Below, piece by piece: positions 34,563-44,492 of a stretch of DNA of 64,000 bases. Numbering within the stretch: position 1 is the stretch's first letter; each line of letters starts with the position of its first letter. The notes under the pieces were generated by a model, which did not search any database, was not told where the DNA came from, and saw only the letters and a list, made by a program, of their open reading frames with translations. This DNA is from Neolewinella xylanilytica (GTDB taxonomy: Bacteria > Bacteroidota > Bacteroidia > Chitinophagales > Saprospiraceae). The DNA is taken from contig NZ_PTJC01000005.1 of assembly GCF_002934605.1 (NCBI RefSeq), positions 2,294,001-2,358,000 on the forward strand, given 5' to 3'. The position numbers and the translations under genes were made by a program.

Positions 34563-34569
34563 GCACCCG

Positions 34570-34785
34570 ATGGAACGAAGCCCCGAAAGTAAAGCGAAGT
34601 TTCACGCCGCCCTGGCGTGGGTGCCCGTTCTGGTGTATTTCGTGACGAAGTACCTGGTTTTTGGTAATGAAATGCCAAGAAGCCAGTGGTGGATGCTGAT
34701 CGCCGCCGTCATCCTCGCCGAAATAGCCCTGTGGCGTTACCGCCGGCAAGCACTGCGCAACGAACCTCCCCATGGAACCAATTAG
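34570..34785 (+). CDS. Small membrane protein, paralogue of the next gene
   Basis: This 71-residue protein has two hydrophobic segments (FHAALAWVPVLVYFVTKYLV at about 14-33 and WWMLIAAVILAEIALW at about 42-57) and a basic tail (RYRRQALR). The middle reads YFVTKYLVFGNEMP, nearly the same as YFGLKYGVFGGAIP in the next gene. The ATG at 34570 is preferred over a TTG at 34561. Its 3' end overlaps the following gene by 14 bases, so the two are translated together. The function is unknown. Confidence 0.65.
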   Translation: MERSPESKAKFHAALAWVPVLVYFVTKYLVFGNEMPRSQWWMLIAAVILAEIALWRYRRQALRNEPPHGTN

Positions 34786-34957
34786 AAAAGACAAGCCGAG
34801 TCCGGGGCTCTTCCTGCTCATGACGGCGGTATATTTTGCCAGCTACTTCGGGCTGAAGTACGGCGTGTTCGGGGGCGCTATACCCTGGTACTATAACTTG
34901 GTGCTCATTTTGGCCTGTCTGGGGCTCGCCGTCTGGCTAAGCAAACGGGGGAAATAA
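34772..34957 (+). CDS. Small membrane protein, paralogue of the previous gene
   Basis: This 61-residue protein has two hydrophobic segments (GLFLLMTAVYFASYFGLKYG and YYNLVLILACLGLAVWL) around the shared KYxVFGxxxP turn, and a basic end (SKRGK). The start overlaps the upstream gene by 14 bases. The similarity of the two suggests a local duplication and a possible hetero-oligomer. No family was recognised. Confidence 0.65.
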   Translation: MEPIRKDKPSPGLFLLMTAVYFASYFGLKYGVFGGAIPWYYNLVLILACLGLAVWLSKRGK

Positions 34958-35021
34958 CTTATTAGATACGATAAAAGAACGGTTCGCCGGGTGAAGCGGC
35001 TCAGTCGGCTTTGCCGGCAAG

Positions 35022-35933
35022 CTATACCGCCACGAGCTTGTCTAGCGTAAGCGCTTCCTCCCCGTCGAAGCGGTAAGCCACCAGCTGTCCGTCGCGTGCT
35101 ACGCTGTAATCCAGGCAGCATACATTGTGGCGGAATAACAAGGGCGTACCCCGTAGCCAGTAATGGCCGAAGAATACGTGTTTCTCGGTCACGCCGTAGT
35201 AATCGGTTTCCTCGCCGGTGTAAAGCAGGCTCTCCAGCTCCGGATCGGTGCCGTGCACGCTGAGGTCGCCGTAGGTCGCGCCACTCGGGTCTTTCCACCA
35301 TTTGTGGCGCAGGGCCATGCGGCGGTTGCCGTCCTTGTCCAGGAAATGATTGCCGTCTGGTAAAGAAAACTCGGGGCCCTTCAGTACCCGGTCGATGGCC
35401 TGGGCGAGCGGGGTTTCCAGGGCGTCGAGCTCCTGGGGGACGGGGTCGGGGAGCCGATCGTCATCCAGTTCTTCGCGCAGCCGACCGATGCTCAGCGGAT
35501 TCCAGCAGGCGTGAACGACCCGGAAGTCATCCTCTTCGTAGTACAGCGGCAGGGTACGGAACCAGCGGATGTAATCGTCGTATTCGGAGCGGCGGTCCCG
35601 GAATTGTTCCAGGGTCGTGCCGTGCTGCCGGATGTTTTTTTCGGAACGGGGGCGCAGATAGCCGTTCCCGTCGGCCCGCGGGGTATTGTAGAGGATGGCG
35701 TTGTATTCGTGGTTGCCCATCACGGCGCGGGCGGCACCGCCCTCGACCATCTCCCGTACGATACGCAGCACCTTCGGGCTGTCGGGGCCCCGGTCGATAA
35801 AGTCACCCACAAAGAAGGCTTTTCGGGAAACGTGGCGGTAGCCGTCGCCGGCGGGGCGGTAGCCCATGCGGCGCAGCAGCCGTTCCAGCTCGTCGGCGTG
35901 ACCGTGGATGTCGCCAATGAAATCGTAGGGCAT
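35022..35933 (-). CDS. Calcineurin-like metallophosphoesterase (PrpA/ApaH-type protein phosphatase)
   Basis: The 303-residue product carries the metallophosphatase motifs in order: FIGDIHGHADELERLL, FFVGDFIDRGPDSPKV and AVMGNHEYNAI, with a later HACW and GHYWLRGTP supplying His ligands. This matches bacterial Ser/Thr phosphatases and diadenosine-tetraphosphatase-like enzymes that use a dinuclear metal centre. The start at 35933 (MPYDFIGDIHG) fits the family; the longer frame to 36008 adds unrelated sequence. It is divergent from the Gfo/Idh/MocA gene. The substrate, protein or nucleotide, is uncertain. Confidence 0.9.
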   Translation of the reverse strand: MPYDFIGDIHGHADELERLLRRMGYRPAGDGYRHVSRKAFFVGDFIDRGPDSPKVLRIVREMVEGGAARAVMGNHEYNAILYNTPRADGNGYLRPRSEKNIRQHGTTLEQFRDRRSEYDDYIRWFRTLPLYYEEDDFRVVHACWNPLSIGRLREELDDDRLPDPVPQELDALETPLAQAIDRVLKGPEFSLPDGNHFLDKDGNRRMALRHKWWKDPSGATYGDLSVHGTDPELESLLYTGEETDYYGVTEKHVFFGHYWLRGTPLLFRHNVCCLDYSVARDGQLVAYRFDGEEALTLDKLVAV

Positions 35934-36085
35934 GGAGGGGGCGTATTTTTGTTCGGGCGCCGGAGCGCGGGGGCAACGATTATCGGAAAAAGCAATGCGC
36001 GAACCCAAACCTTAATTCCCGGTCGGATGAACAAGGTTCGGAATTGCGTATTAGCAAAACGATTGATCACTAATCCGTTCGCCCC

Positions 36086-37249
36086 ATGGCCCAAAAGAAA
36101 TCTATTTCCACCCGACGCCGCTTCCTCCGCCAGTCCGCCGCGGCAACGGGATTCCTCTTCGCCCCGGGTCTAATTGGCTGCACTTCGGGCAACAACAATA
36201 CCTCCGCCGAAGACGCCGCACCCGCGCCCCGGCGCCCGAATCAGGACCGGAAGCTAGGCGTCGCCATCCTCGGATTGGGCGGTTACGCCTCCGGGCAGAT
36301 CGCCCCGGCCCTGCAACTGACCGAGCACTGCGAACTGCGTGGCCTCATTACCGGCAGCCCCGAAAAGCTCCCCGAATGGCAGGAAAAGTACAACGTCAAG
36401 GAGGCCAATAGCTATACTTACGATACGATGGACGAGATCGCCGACAACGACGAGATCGATGTTATTTACGTGATCACACCCACGGCTACCCACCGCGACT
36501 TTGCCGTCCGCGCCGCCAATACCGGTAAGCACGTCTGGTGCGAGAAGCCCATGGCCATGACGGCGGAAGAGTGCCAGGATATGATCGACGCCTGTAACGA
36601 AAACGGCGTGCGCCTGGCCATCGGCTACCGGATGATGCACGAACCCAACACCCGCAAGCTGATCGAACTGACCGAGGAGCGCGCCTACGGAGCCCTGACC
36701 GGTGCCCACGCCTACGCCGGCTACGGCGGATCGCCCCCCTCCACCGATAACTGGCGCGGCCAGCGGGATATGGGTGGCGGAGCGCTGTACGATATGGGTG
36801 TTTACAGCGTCAATGGACTGCGCTACGGCACCCAGATGGCCCCCGAAGCCGTGGTCAAAGCCACGCAAACTCGCCAGGATCACGCTAACGCCGTCGATCT
36901 CACCACGGAATACACGCTGCGCTACCCGGGCGGCATGCTCGCCGAGGGCAAAACCAGTGTAGTCACCAACTACAACGAACTCCACATTGAGGCCGAGGAG
37001 GGCTGGTACGAGATGGATCCGATGCAACCCTACACCGGCGTGACGGGCGAAACCAGCGACGGCAAGCTACTCGGCCCGGCCGTGGAGAATCAGCAATCCA
37101 TCCAGATGGACGATGACGCCCTGGCAATCATGAACGATACTGAATTCATCGCCCCCGGCACCCTGGGGCTGAAGGACGTTGCCGTGATCCAGGCCATCAT
37201 TGAAAGCGCCGCATCCGGGCAGGAGGTCGCCATCGAGCACCAGGGATAG
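36086..37249 (+). CDS. Tat-exported Gfo/Idh/MocA-family oxidoreductase
   Basis: The 387-residue NAD(P)-dependent sugar oxidoreductase has a twin-arginine signal (STRRRFLRQSAAATGFLFAP), followed by GLIGC, which could also be a lipidation site. The Rossmann motif is VAILGLGGYASGQIAPAL. The catalytic-domain signature is HVWCEKPMAMTAEEC, and YRMMHEPNTRKLIELTEE resembles glucose-fructose oxidoreductase relatives that keep their cofactor during export. Its neighbour uxuA, 92 bases downstream on the same strand, points to hexuronate or related sugar metabolism. Confidence 0.92.
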   Translation: MAQKKSISTRRRFLRQSAAATGFLFAPGLIGCTSGNNNTSAEDAAPAPRRPNQDRKLGVAILGLGGYASGQIAPALQLTEHCELRGLITGSPEKLPEWQEKYNVKEANSYTYDTMDEIADNDEIDVIYVITPTATHRDFAVRAANTGKHVWCEKPMAMTAEECQDMIDACNENGVRLAIGYRMMHEPNTRKLIELTEERAYGALTGAHAYAGYGGSPPSTDNWRGQRDMGGGALYDMGVYSVNGLRYGTQMAPEAVVKATQTRQDHANAVDLTTEYTLRYPGGMLAEGKTSVVTNYNELHIEAEEGWYEMDPMQPYTGVTGETSDGKLLGPAVENQQSIQMDDDALAIMNDTEFIAPGTLGLKDVAVIQAIIESAASGQEVAIEHQG

Positions 37250-37341
37250 AGCCCGTCGGCAGCCAAGGCGAAAGGCGCATGCGGTTGGGGTGAACAGATT
37301 AATCGTAAAGCGTACTTTGGCCCTTCCAAAACGAAAATCCT

Positions 37342-38484
37342 ATGTTTCCCACCTGGCGCTGGTACGGCCCGAAAGATCCCATAAGCATTGACGAAGTTGC
37401 CGCCCTGGATGTACGGGGCGTGGTGACGGCCCTCCACCACGTGGAAAACGGGGCGGTGTGGAGCCGCGAGGAGATCCGGCAACGGAAGAAAGAGCTGAAA
37501 GAACTGCCTTGGTCGGTAGTGGAAAGCATCCCCGTACACGAAGGCATCAAGCAAAACACGGAAGCGGCGCCGAAGCTGCTGGAGAACTACCGCCAATCGC
37601 TGCGCAACCTCGCCGCCGAGGGCGTCACGACGGTATGCTACAACTTTATGCCGGTGCTCGACTGGACGCGTACCCGACTGGTGGTGCCCGTACCGGGCGG
37701 CACGACGGTGGCGCTAGACGGACTGGATCTGCTGGCCTTCGACCTGTTCATCCTCAACCGGCCCCACGCCGCGGAGGATTATCCGGCCGAACTGGTAGAG
37801 CTGGCCACCGATCACTACGAGGAGATGACCGCGGCCGACAAGCAGGAAGTGAGCGATAATATGCTTAAGGGGCTCCCCGGGTCGGAAGAAAGCTTCGAGC
37901 TGGCCACCTTCAAGCAGGCCATCGAACCCTATCGCCACATCACCGCGGCGGAGTTTAAGGAGAATCTGCGGCGCTTCCTGGAGGCTATCGTACCCACGGC
38001 GGCCGAGGAGGGCATCAAGCTGACCGTCCACCCCGACGATCCGCCCTGGCCGGTGGTCGGCCTGCCCCGCATCGTATCCACCCAAAAAGACCTGCAGGAG
38101 ATCATGGAGATGGTCGACGATAAGGCCAACGGTATTTGCCTCTGCACGGGGTCGCTGGGCGCGCGTTCGGACAACGACCTGCCCGCCATGGCCCGCGAGT
38201 TTCTCGATCGGATCCATTTCGTGCACCTGCGCAACGTCGCCCGTTCCCCCCACGCCAGCTTCCGCGAAAGCGGTCACCTGCAGGGCGACGTCGACATGGC
38301 CGCCGTGATGGCAGAACTGCTCAGGGGAAAAACGGACGTCCCCTACCGCCCCGACCATGGCTTCACCCTCTTCGACGACCGCAAACGGCAAACCTACCCG
38401 GGCTACAGCCTGTACGGTCGGATGCGCGGACTGGCGGAACTGGAAGGATTACGTGCCGGGTTGTCGGCTACTTCACGAGGGTAA
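37342..38484 (+). CDS. uxuA: Mannonate dehydratase UxuA
   Basis: UxuA dehydrates D-mannonate to 2-keto-3-deoxy-D-gluconate in glucuronate breakdown. The 380-residue TIM-barrel product has MFPTWRWYGPKDPISIDEVA, GVVTALHHVENGAVW, SIPVHEGIKQ, VCYNFMPVLDWTRT, LTVHPDDPPWPVVGLPRIVS, CLCTGSLGARSDND and FVHLRNVARS, all canonical. The gene follows the Tat-exported Gfo/Idh/MocA oxidoreductase. Its last 17 bases overlap the 3' end of the convergent type IX cargo gene. No uronate isomerase is in the window. Confidence 0.97.
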   Translation: MFPTWRWYGPKDPISIDEVAALDVRGVVTALHHVENGAVWSREEIRQRKKELKELPWSVVESIPVHEGIKQNTEAAPKLLENYRQSLRNLAAEGVTTVCYNFMPVLDWTRTRLVVPVPGGTTVALDGLDLLAFDLFILNRPHAAEDYPAELVELATDHYEEMTAADKQEVSDNMLKGLPGSEESFELATFKQAIEPYRHITAAEFKENLRRFLEAIVPTAAEEGIKLTVHPDDPPWPVVGLPRIVSTQKDLQEIMEMVDDKANGICLCTGSLGARSDNDLPAMAREFLDRIHFVHLRNVARSPHASFRESGHLQGDVDMAAVMAELLRGKTDVPYRPDHGFTLFDDRKRQTYPGYSLYGRMRGLAELEGLRAGLSATSRG

Positions 38485-41311
38485 CCGATCCTTCGAGCGG
38501 AACGATGGTATTATCGGCCAAGCGCACCTTGGCCGTGTAGACGTAGACGCCAACGGATAGGGGCTTACCGCGGTAGGTTCCATCCCAGGCACCGTCCTGA
38601 CGATCGTCTTTTTGCCAGAGCAATTCCCCCCAGCGGTCGAAGATCATGAGTTCGGTCAGGGTAGCGGAACGTTCGGGCAGGTAGATGCGGAAGACGTCGT
38701 TATTGCCGTCGCCGTTCGGGCTGAATGCATTTGGTACGTAAATGCGGGGGCTGCGGTCTACGTACACCAGGACGCTATCGGTAACGGTACAACTCTCCGG
38801 CGTGATGTAGGTGACGCTGTAGGCGGTGGTTGCAAAGGGCGATGCTACGGGGGCGGCGCAATCCGCACAGCTCAGCGACCGGGCGGGCGTCCAGGAAATG
38901 GAACCCGTGGCGTTCGTTAATTCGGGGGCTCCTCCGTCCAGCTCGACGGAATCGCCCAGCAAGATATAGCGGTCGGGACCGAGATCGATATCGGGTACCA
39001 CCAACTCGTTCAGCGTAACGGAAACCGGTTCGGAGGCACAGCCCGTAGCGTCTTCGATCCATGCTTCGTAGGTGCCGGCGGAGAGGCCGGTGAAATCGGT
39101 ATCCAGTTGTTCCCCATGCTCGGAAAGCACGTATGAATAGGGTGGAGTCCCCCCCTCTCCGGTCAGGGAAAGGAATCCGCTGGTGCCGCTTCCGCAATCG
39201 TCGTATCCCGAAACGACCGAGGCGGTAAGCGGGGGCGTGCCCGTGAGGGTGACCGATTGTTCGATCGTGCAGCCCGCCGCGTCCGTAATGACGAGAGCAT
39301 AGTTGCCGACCGGGAGGTTAGCGCGGGTGGAGGGATTGCCCTCTTCGTAATCCGGTTTGCCGTTCTTGTACCATTTCACCGTATACGGGTATTTGCCCGT
39401 AATGGCGGTAATGGCGATGCTCCCGCCGGTGCCACAGACCGTCTGGTCGACGGCTATATCGGCGGTAAAGGAGTTGTGATTCCGGACGGTGTAGGTGGCG
39501 GTTTTCGGACAGCGCGCCCCGTCCTGTAGCGAAACCGAGTAGTCGCCCGGAACGGTAACGTCTAAAGTGGCTTGGTTATCGCCTACGACTTGGCCGGCTG
39601 CGTTCCGCCATTCGTACTGAATGTTTTCGGGGCGGTCGACGGTCAGTGCGATACGGCCGTCACCGCCGTTGCAGTAGATATCCTGAATCGCTGCATCGTG
39701 GATTTGGAAAGGCTCGGAAACCGGCAAGAAAATAGTATCCGTCTGAGTGCCGCAGTCGGTGCGGATAAAGGCCAGGATAGCTTCCTCCTCACCCGCCAGG
39801 ATGCGCAGTTTTCCGTTGCGGGGCGTCAGGTCTTTACCGCTAGCCAGGGACCGAAAATACAGCCGGGTATTCGGCGTCGAAGTGGTGAAATTTACCGTGA
39901 TGGTATCCCCGATACAGGGTAGGGCCGGCGTGGCTTCCAGGGAATAGGTGAAAGGGGTGTTATCCCGCACTACGATCTCCTCTACGTGTTCGACGCAGTT
40001 TTCGGTGACGGTAACGACGTAGGTGCCGGCTTTCGTAACGGTGAGGTGAGCCTCGGTGCTACCATTTTCCCATTCGTAGGTGGCCCCGGTAAAGCGGCGC
40101 GCGCTGATCCGGGCCGCCTCCAGGTCGCTACAGAAGGCAATGGAGTCGACAAAGTGATTGGTGACGATCGGGCGCTGAATATGCACCGCTTCGGTGAGCG
40201 CGCAGCCCTCGGGGGTGGATACACGCAGTACGTAGTCCCCGTCAACGGAGGGCCCACCCCGGAGGGTGAGGGTACGGGTTACCGACCCGGGAAGCGCAAT
40301 GCCATTGCGGTACCACTGATAGGTGGCGTTTTCGTGGTGTTGACCGGTAAGGAGGATCTCCTCGTCGCAAACCGTGAGCCCGTCCACGCTCACCGCACCC
40401 GCGGCAAACCGATCGAAGGTGGCCGCTTCGTTGAGGATCAGATCGTCGATGAAGTAGTAATTGCGGTAATTACCGTTGTTTGCGCGGCCGTTATCCGGGG
40501 CGCAAGAACCGCCGATGGCGAACCCGGCGTAGGAGGCGGTGGGGACAAAATCAAGCTGGGCTCCGGTCCACCTGCCCGGCTCGCCGGACACGGTGATGTT
40601 GCCGATGAGTTCGTACCCTTCCGCCCCGGCCGTTTCCGGGCAGTCGTAGTAAGGTCCGAAATTCAGCTGGTGGGTTTCCCGCACGCCATACACGCTTAGT
40701 TCGACCGAAGGAGGAGAAGCTACGCTGACGTCAACCCCTTCTTCGGAGGCGGTCTGCGGCTCCATAAAGCCCAGCGAGAAGGTCAGTCGGTAGGCTTTAC
40801 CCTGGTGCAACCGTTGGCCATCCGTGAAATTGGCGGCCAGGTATTCCCGGTAGCGCTGCGCGGTGGTACCGTCGCCGTTAAGGAACTGGCTGTTGGGGGT
40901 ATCGCGGACGCCCACCCAGAAACCCGCGATCCCGGTACCGCTGGGGAGGGGTAGGGGCAGCTTTTCCGGAAAGTAAGGGCCGGCGTTGGTGAAGGTGAAA
41001 GCGTTCCAGCTGTCGGTGGTGCCCATGGATACGCGCTGCCAGCCGGTCAGGCAGTTCGCCTGGTTGACGGCATCCGGGCGCCCGCCGGGCTGTTCGGAAG
41101 TGCAGCCGGATTGCCCGCCGTCAAATTCCTCCAGGGAAGGATTCGGTAATAGGGATGTTAAGGTGGAGGGAAGAGCGCAGCTGCAGTCCGTTTTATCGTT
41201 CAAGTCAACCAGGCCGTCTCCATCATCATCGATGCCGTTGGCGCAGTTTTCCTGGGAAAATAAAGGGTAACCTACTAAAAAGAAGGTCAGCAGCAACGCC
41301 CACGTCCTCAT
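38468..41311 (-). CDS. Large type IX-secreted multidomain protein (paralogue 1)
   Basis: This 947-residue surface/secreted protein begins with a signal peptide (MRTWALLLTFFLVGYPLFSQ). A short Ca-binding-like motif CANGIDDDGDGLVDLNDKTD follows, with CSC after it. A jelly-roll-like domain of about 250 residues has PSLEEFDGGQSGC, GTGIAGFWVGVRDTPNSQFL and RNYYFIDDLIL. Then come Ig-like and SprB-type repeats (GGTPPYSYVL, GKYPYTVKWYKNGKP). The end is IYVPNAFSPNGDGNNDVFRI, then FDRWGELLWQKDD and VGVYVYTAKVRL, the gliding-motility-associated (type B) sorting domain. The start at 41311 avoids nine extra residues. It is one of three paralogues in this locus; its ligand is unknown. Confidence 0.93.
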   Translation of the reverse strand: MRTWALLLTFFLVGYPLFSQENCANGIDDDGDGLVDLNDKTDCSCALPSTLTSLLPNPSLEEFDGGQSGCTSEQPGGRPDAVNQANCLTGWQRVSMGTTDSWNAFTFTNAGPYFPEKLPLPLPSGTGIAGFWVGVRDTPNSQFLNGDGTTAQRYREYLAANFTDGQRLHQGKAYRLTFSLGFMEPQTASEEGVDVSVASPPSVELSVYGVRETHQLNFGPYYDCPETAGAEGYELIGNITVSGEPGRWTGAQLDFVPTASYAGFAIGGSCAPDNGRANNGNYRNYYFIDDLILNEAATFDRFAAGAVSVDGLTVCDEEILLTGQHHENATYQWYRNGIALPGSVTRTLTLRGGPSVDGDYVLRVSTPEGCALTEAVHIQRPIVTNHFVDSIAFCSDLEAARISARRFTGATYEWENGSTEAHLTVTKAGTYVVTVTENCVEHVEEIVVRDNTPFTYSLEATPALPCIGDTITVNFTTSTPNTRLYFRSLASGKDLTPRNGKLRILAGEEEAILAFIRTDCGTQTDTIFLPVSEPFQIHDAAIQDIYCNGGDGRIALTVDRPENIQYEWRNAAGQVVGDNQATLDVTVPGDYSVSLQDGARCPKTATYTVRNHNSFTADIAVDQTVCGTGGSIAITAITGKYPYTVKWYKNGKPDYEEGNPSTRANLPVGNYALVITDAAGCTIEQSVTLTGTPPLTASVVSGYDDCGSGTSGFLSLTGEGGTPPYSYVLSEHGEQLDTDFTGLSAGTYEAWIEDATGCASEPVSVTLNELVVPDIDLGPDRYILLGDSVELDGGAPELTNATGSISWTPARSLSCADCAAPVASPFATTAYSVTYITPESCTVTDSVLVYVDRSPRIYVPNAFSPNGDGNNDVFRIYLPERSATLTELMIFDRWGELLWQKDDRQDGAWDGTYRGKPLSVGVYVYTAKVRLADNTIVPLEGSVTLVK

Positions 41312-41489
41312 AAAGAGGACAAGCTGGGCGGTTGTCACAGTGTCGTGTTTAATTCAATTGTGTCGTAAAGCGAAGTAAAGATAAATATATCTTCCACTTA
41401 TGCACAATAAACACGAACCTTAACACGATGTTCGCGACGGACGCATCTTTTGCCGCCCCCGCAAAGCGCTTTAACTACCCGATAAAGGG

Positions 41490-44357
41490 CTATCGGGTCA
41501 GTAATACCGTGCCCCGGATGGGATGCGTTCCGCCCTTATACAAGCGGACCGTTCCGGCATAAATGTAAGATCCCGCGTCGAGGGGTACTCCCCCCCGGGT
41601 TCCGTCCCACTGAACTTCCCGCGCATCCGATGCGAAAACGAGTCCGCCCCATCGGTCGAATACCTTGAAATCGTCGATACGGGTCACGCCTGCGTTGGAG
41701 TAGACGGTCAGGATATCGTTGACGCCATCGCCATTCGGGCTGAAGGCCGTAGGTACGTAAATGTTAATGGTGTTTTGTACTTGTACGTGAATAGCATCCG
41801 AGTAACTACAGCCATCCGGCAGGAGGAGTCGCGCCATGTATTCTCCCGAGGCTTCCGGATTTGAGGTGGCGATCAGGTTGAAGAAGTCGGGATCGGGGAG
41901 AACGGGGCCGGCGGTGGAGCTCCACTCCAGGGTTCCCGCACCGGCGAGGGTGCCCGTAAGCTCGGCTTGCAGGGTGATGGTTTCCCCCAGGTCGACCACG
42001 AGGTCCTCGCCCAGGTCGATAGCGACCGGATCCGGAAAATCCAGCGTTACCGGTTGCTCTGCGGACTGGCAGTTTAGGGCATCCCGGACCTGCAGGCGGT
42101 AAGCCCCTTCCGACAAATCGGTGAAGGTGGGCGTGGTCTGCTCGGTGGTTCCGATCAGGGAATAGGTATAGGGTGCCGTACCGCCCGCTACGCTTACTTC
42201 CAACCGGCCCGTTTGCTCCGGGTAGCAACCATGGATGGATTCGGTGGCGGTAATCTGCAGGGAATCGGGACCTTCGATGCTAAAACGCGCTTCGGTGACG
42301 CAATTTTCGGAGTCCCTCAGTTTGGTGAAATAGGTACCCTTCGGCAGATCGGTGAGTACGGTAGCCTGCGTCGGCATGGGCGGATTGTCGGCGGCGGTAC
42401 GCCACTCGATGCGGTAGGGCGGGGTGCCCCCGGATGGAAAAGCACTGATCGATCCGTCGTTTTCGCAAGATACATCGGTCGTAACGTAGTCTACGGAGAA
42501 CTTCCGGTCCGCCACGGCATAGGTGAAGGAGGTGGCGCAGCGATCGTGACCGGTAACGGTGACGGCGTAGCGTCCGGCTTGCTTCACCGTGATTTCACTG
42601 CTGGTACTGTCCAGCGATTTCTGGGCGGAGTCGGACCACTGGAAAGCCGAGGCGGTACCGTCGGTCACTCGCAGGGCTATTCTGCCTTCGGTACCCTGGC
42701 AGTTGACATCGGTGACGGCTGCTTCGGCCGCGAAGGGCTCATAGGCGGGAATGGTGATGATGTCGTTCATCATACCACAGGAAGTGAAAAGCATGGCTGT
42801 AACGGTAGCGACGTCGCCCGCTACGACGCGCAGCGGGACGTCCGCCATTTGGTAAAAGAACCCGCCGTCATCGGGCATGTACATCACGCTGTTGGTATAC
42901 CAATCGGTGTCGACGGTGATCTCTACCGTATCGCCGACGCACGGTTTTTCCGGGGAAAGCCGATACCGGTAAGTGAGGGGTTTGTCCGCCACGGCATGAA
43001 TCTCTTCGACGCGTTGCTGGCAATTGGCCGTTACGGTCACGGCATAGGTGCCGGGCTCCTTGATGGTCAGGGAGGTTTTACTGGTTCCGTCGGACCAAGC
43101 GTACCGGGCACCGAGCACCTTCGTGGCGTAGAGCCGGATGCTGCTGCCGGCGGCGCAGAAGGCTAGGGAATCGGGAAATTGGTCGGGGATAACCGGCCGC
43201 TGGATACGAACGGCATCGGAGGTGGAGCACCCCACCGGGTAGTGTGCCCGCAATTGATAACTGCCCTCCTTTCCGGTGGCATCGGTGAGAGTAAGGGTAT
43301 GTTGCTTGGCTCCGGCGATCGCTATACCGTCGCGGTACCACTGGTAGGTAGCTTCGGAGGAATAGCGGCCGGTCAGAACGATCGCTTCGTCGCAGATATT
43401 TTCACCTTCTACGTTGATCGGACCGACGCTGGGCGCCTGGAAAGCGGAGGTCCGGTTGAGGATCAGGTTGTCGATGAAGTAGTAATTGCGGTAGTATTTA
43501 CTGTCTACCCGTTTCAGGTCGGAGCCGCAGGAGCCGCCGATCGCGAAGGCCGCGTAATCGTTGTCGGCCGTGAACTCAACGACGGATTCCGTCCAAGAGC
43601 CTTCTTGTCCCTCCACGGTGACGTTGGCCAGTAGCTCATAGCCTTCCGCGCCGGCATCTTCCGGGCAGTTCTGGTAATACCCGAAGTTGAGTTGGGCGCA
43701 CTCCCGGATGCCGTAGATGCTTAATTCCACGCCGGAGGGGGAATCCAGATGCACTTGCTTTCCCTTGTTGTCGTATATCTGGGAATTCATAAAGCCGAGG
43801 GAAAAGGTCAGTCGGTAATCCTCGCCCCGTTCGATTCCCCGGCCTTCTTCGAAGCAAGAGGCCAGGTATTCCCGGTAGCGCTGCACCAGCGTTCCGTCGC
43901 CATTGGCAAACTGAATGCCGTCCGTATCCTTAATGCCCACCCAGAATCCGGCCACGCCCGACCCACTCGGCAGGGGCATGGGCAGTTCGGTGGGGTAGTC
44001 GGGTTCCGATCCGGCGAGGGTGAAGGCGTTCCAGGCGTCGGTAGTGCCCAGGCTGGCCCGCTGCCACCCGACCAGGCAGTTGGCCTGATTGGTTCCGTCG
44101 GGGAGGCCACCAGGTTGGGAAGACTGGCAGCCGGGCTCGGCGGCGGAAAATTCTTCGAGGGACGGGTTGAGGAGCAGGGAAGGGGTTTCCGGGGCGATCC
44201 GGCAACTGCAATCGTCCACATCATTGAGATCGATCCGACCGTCGGCATCGTCGTCGATTCCATTGTCGCAGATTTCCTGAGCGGAAAGGAACAGGGGCAG
44301 CAATAGCAAGCTTAGGCTTACGCAATAGCGTAGCAGGGATAGGTTTTGGGACAACAC
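41490..44357 (-). CDS. Large type IX-secreted multidomain protein (paralogue 2)
   Basis: The 955-residue product has the same domain order as paralogue 1: signal peptide, CDNGIDDDADGRIDLNDVDD followed by CSC, jelly-roll-like domain (GSGVAGFWVGIKDTDGIQFA; RNYYFIDNLILN), Ig-like segments and SprB-like repeats (GGTPPYRIEW, GGTAPYTYSL). It ends with IYVPTAFSPNGDGVNDILTV, FKVFDRWGGLVFAS and GSYIYAGTVRLYKG. Identity to the neighbours is clearly high across the jelly-roll part and lower in the repeats. It follows paralogue 3 and the SDR gene on the same strand. Confidence 0.93.
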   Translation of the reverse strand: MLSQNLSLLRYCVSLSLLLLPLFLSAQEICDNGIDDDADGRIDLNDVDDCSCRIAPETPSLLLNPSLEEFSAAEPGCQSSQPGGLPDGTNQANCLVGWQRASLGTTDAWNAFTLAGSEPDYPTELPMPLPSGSGVAGFWVGIKDTDGIQFANGDGTLVQRYREYLASCFEEGRGIERGEDYRLTFSLGFMNSQIYDNKGKQVHLDSPSGVELSIYGIRECAQLNFGYYQNCPEDAGAEGYELLANVTVEGQEGSWTESVVEFTADNDYAAFAIGGSCGSDLKRVDSKYYRNYYFIDNLILNRTSAFQAPSVGPINVEGENICDEAIVLTGRYSSEATYQWYRDGIAIAGAKQHTLTLTDATGKEGSYQLRAHYPVGCSTSDAVRIQRPVIPDQFPDSLAFCAAGSSIRLYATKVLGARYAWSDGTSKTSLTIKEPGTYAVTVTANCQQRVEEIHAVADKPLTYRYRLSPEKPCVGDTVEITVDTDWYTNSVMYMPDDGGFFYQMADVPLRVVAGDVATVTAMLFTSCGMMNDIITIPAYEPFAAEAAVTDVNCQGTEGRIALRVTDGTASAFQWSDSAQKSLDSTSSEITVKQAGRYAVTVTGHDRCATSFTYAVADRKFSVDYVTTDVSCENDGSISAFPSGGTPPYRIEWRTAADNPPMPTQATVLTDLPKGTYFTKLRDSENCVTEARFSIEGPDSLQITATESIHGCYPEQTGRLEVSVAGGTAPYTYSLIGTTEQTTPTFTDLSEGAYRLQVRDALNCQSAEQPVTLDFPDPVAIDLGEDLVVDLGETITLQAELTGTLAGAGTLEWSSTAGPVLPDPDFFNLIATSNPEASGEYMARLLLPDGCSYSDAIHVQVQNTINIYVPTAFSPNGDGVNDILTVYSNAGVTRIDDFKVFDRWGGLVFASDAREVQWDGTRGGVPLDAGSYIYAGTVRLYKGGTHPIRGTVLLTR

Positions 44358-44492
44358 TTTGTTACTATGAGAGACACTAATAAAAACCGCGTATCCGATC
44401 CATACTGGATGCCATACCCGGCCGAAAACTTCCCCCCTTTAACTAATTAAAGTCTGCCGGTAGTATACGACGGACGTTAAGGTTCCTCGACC

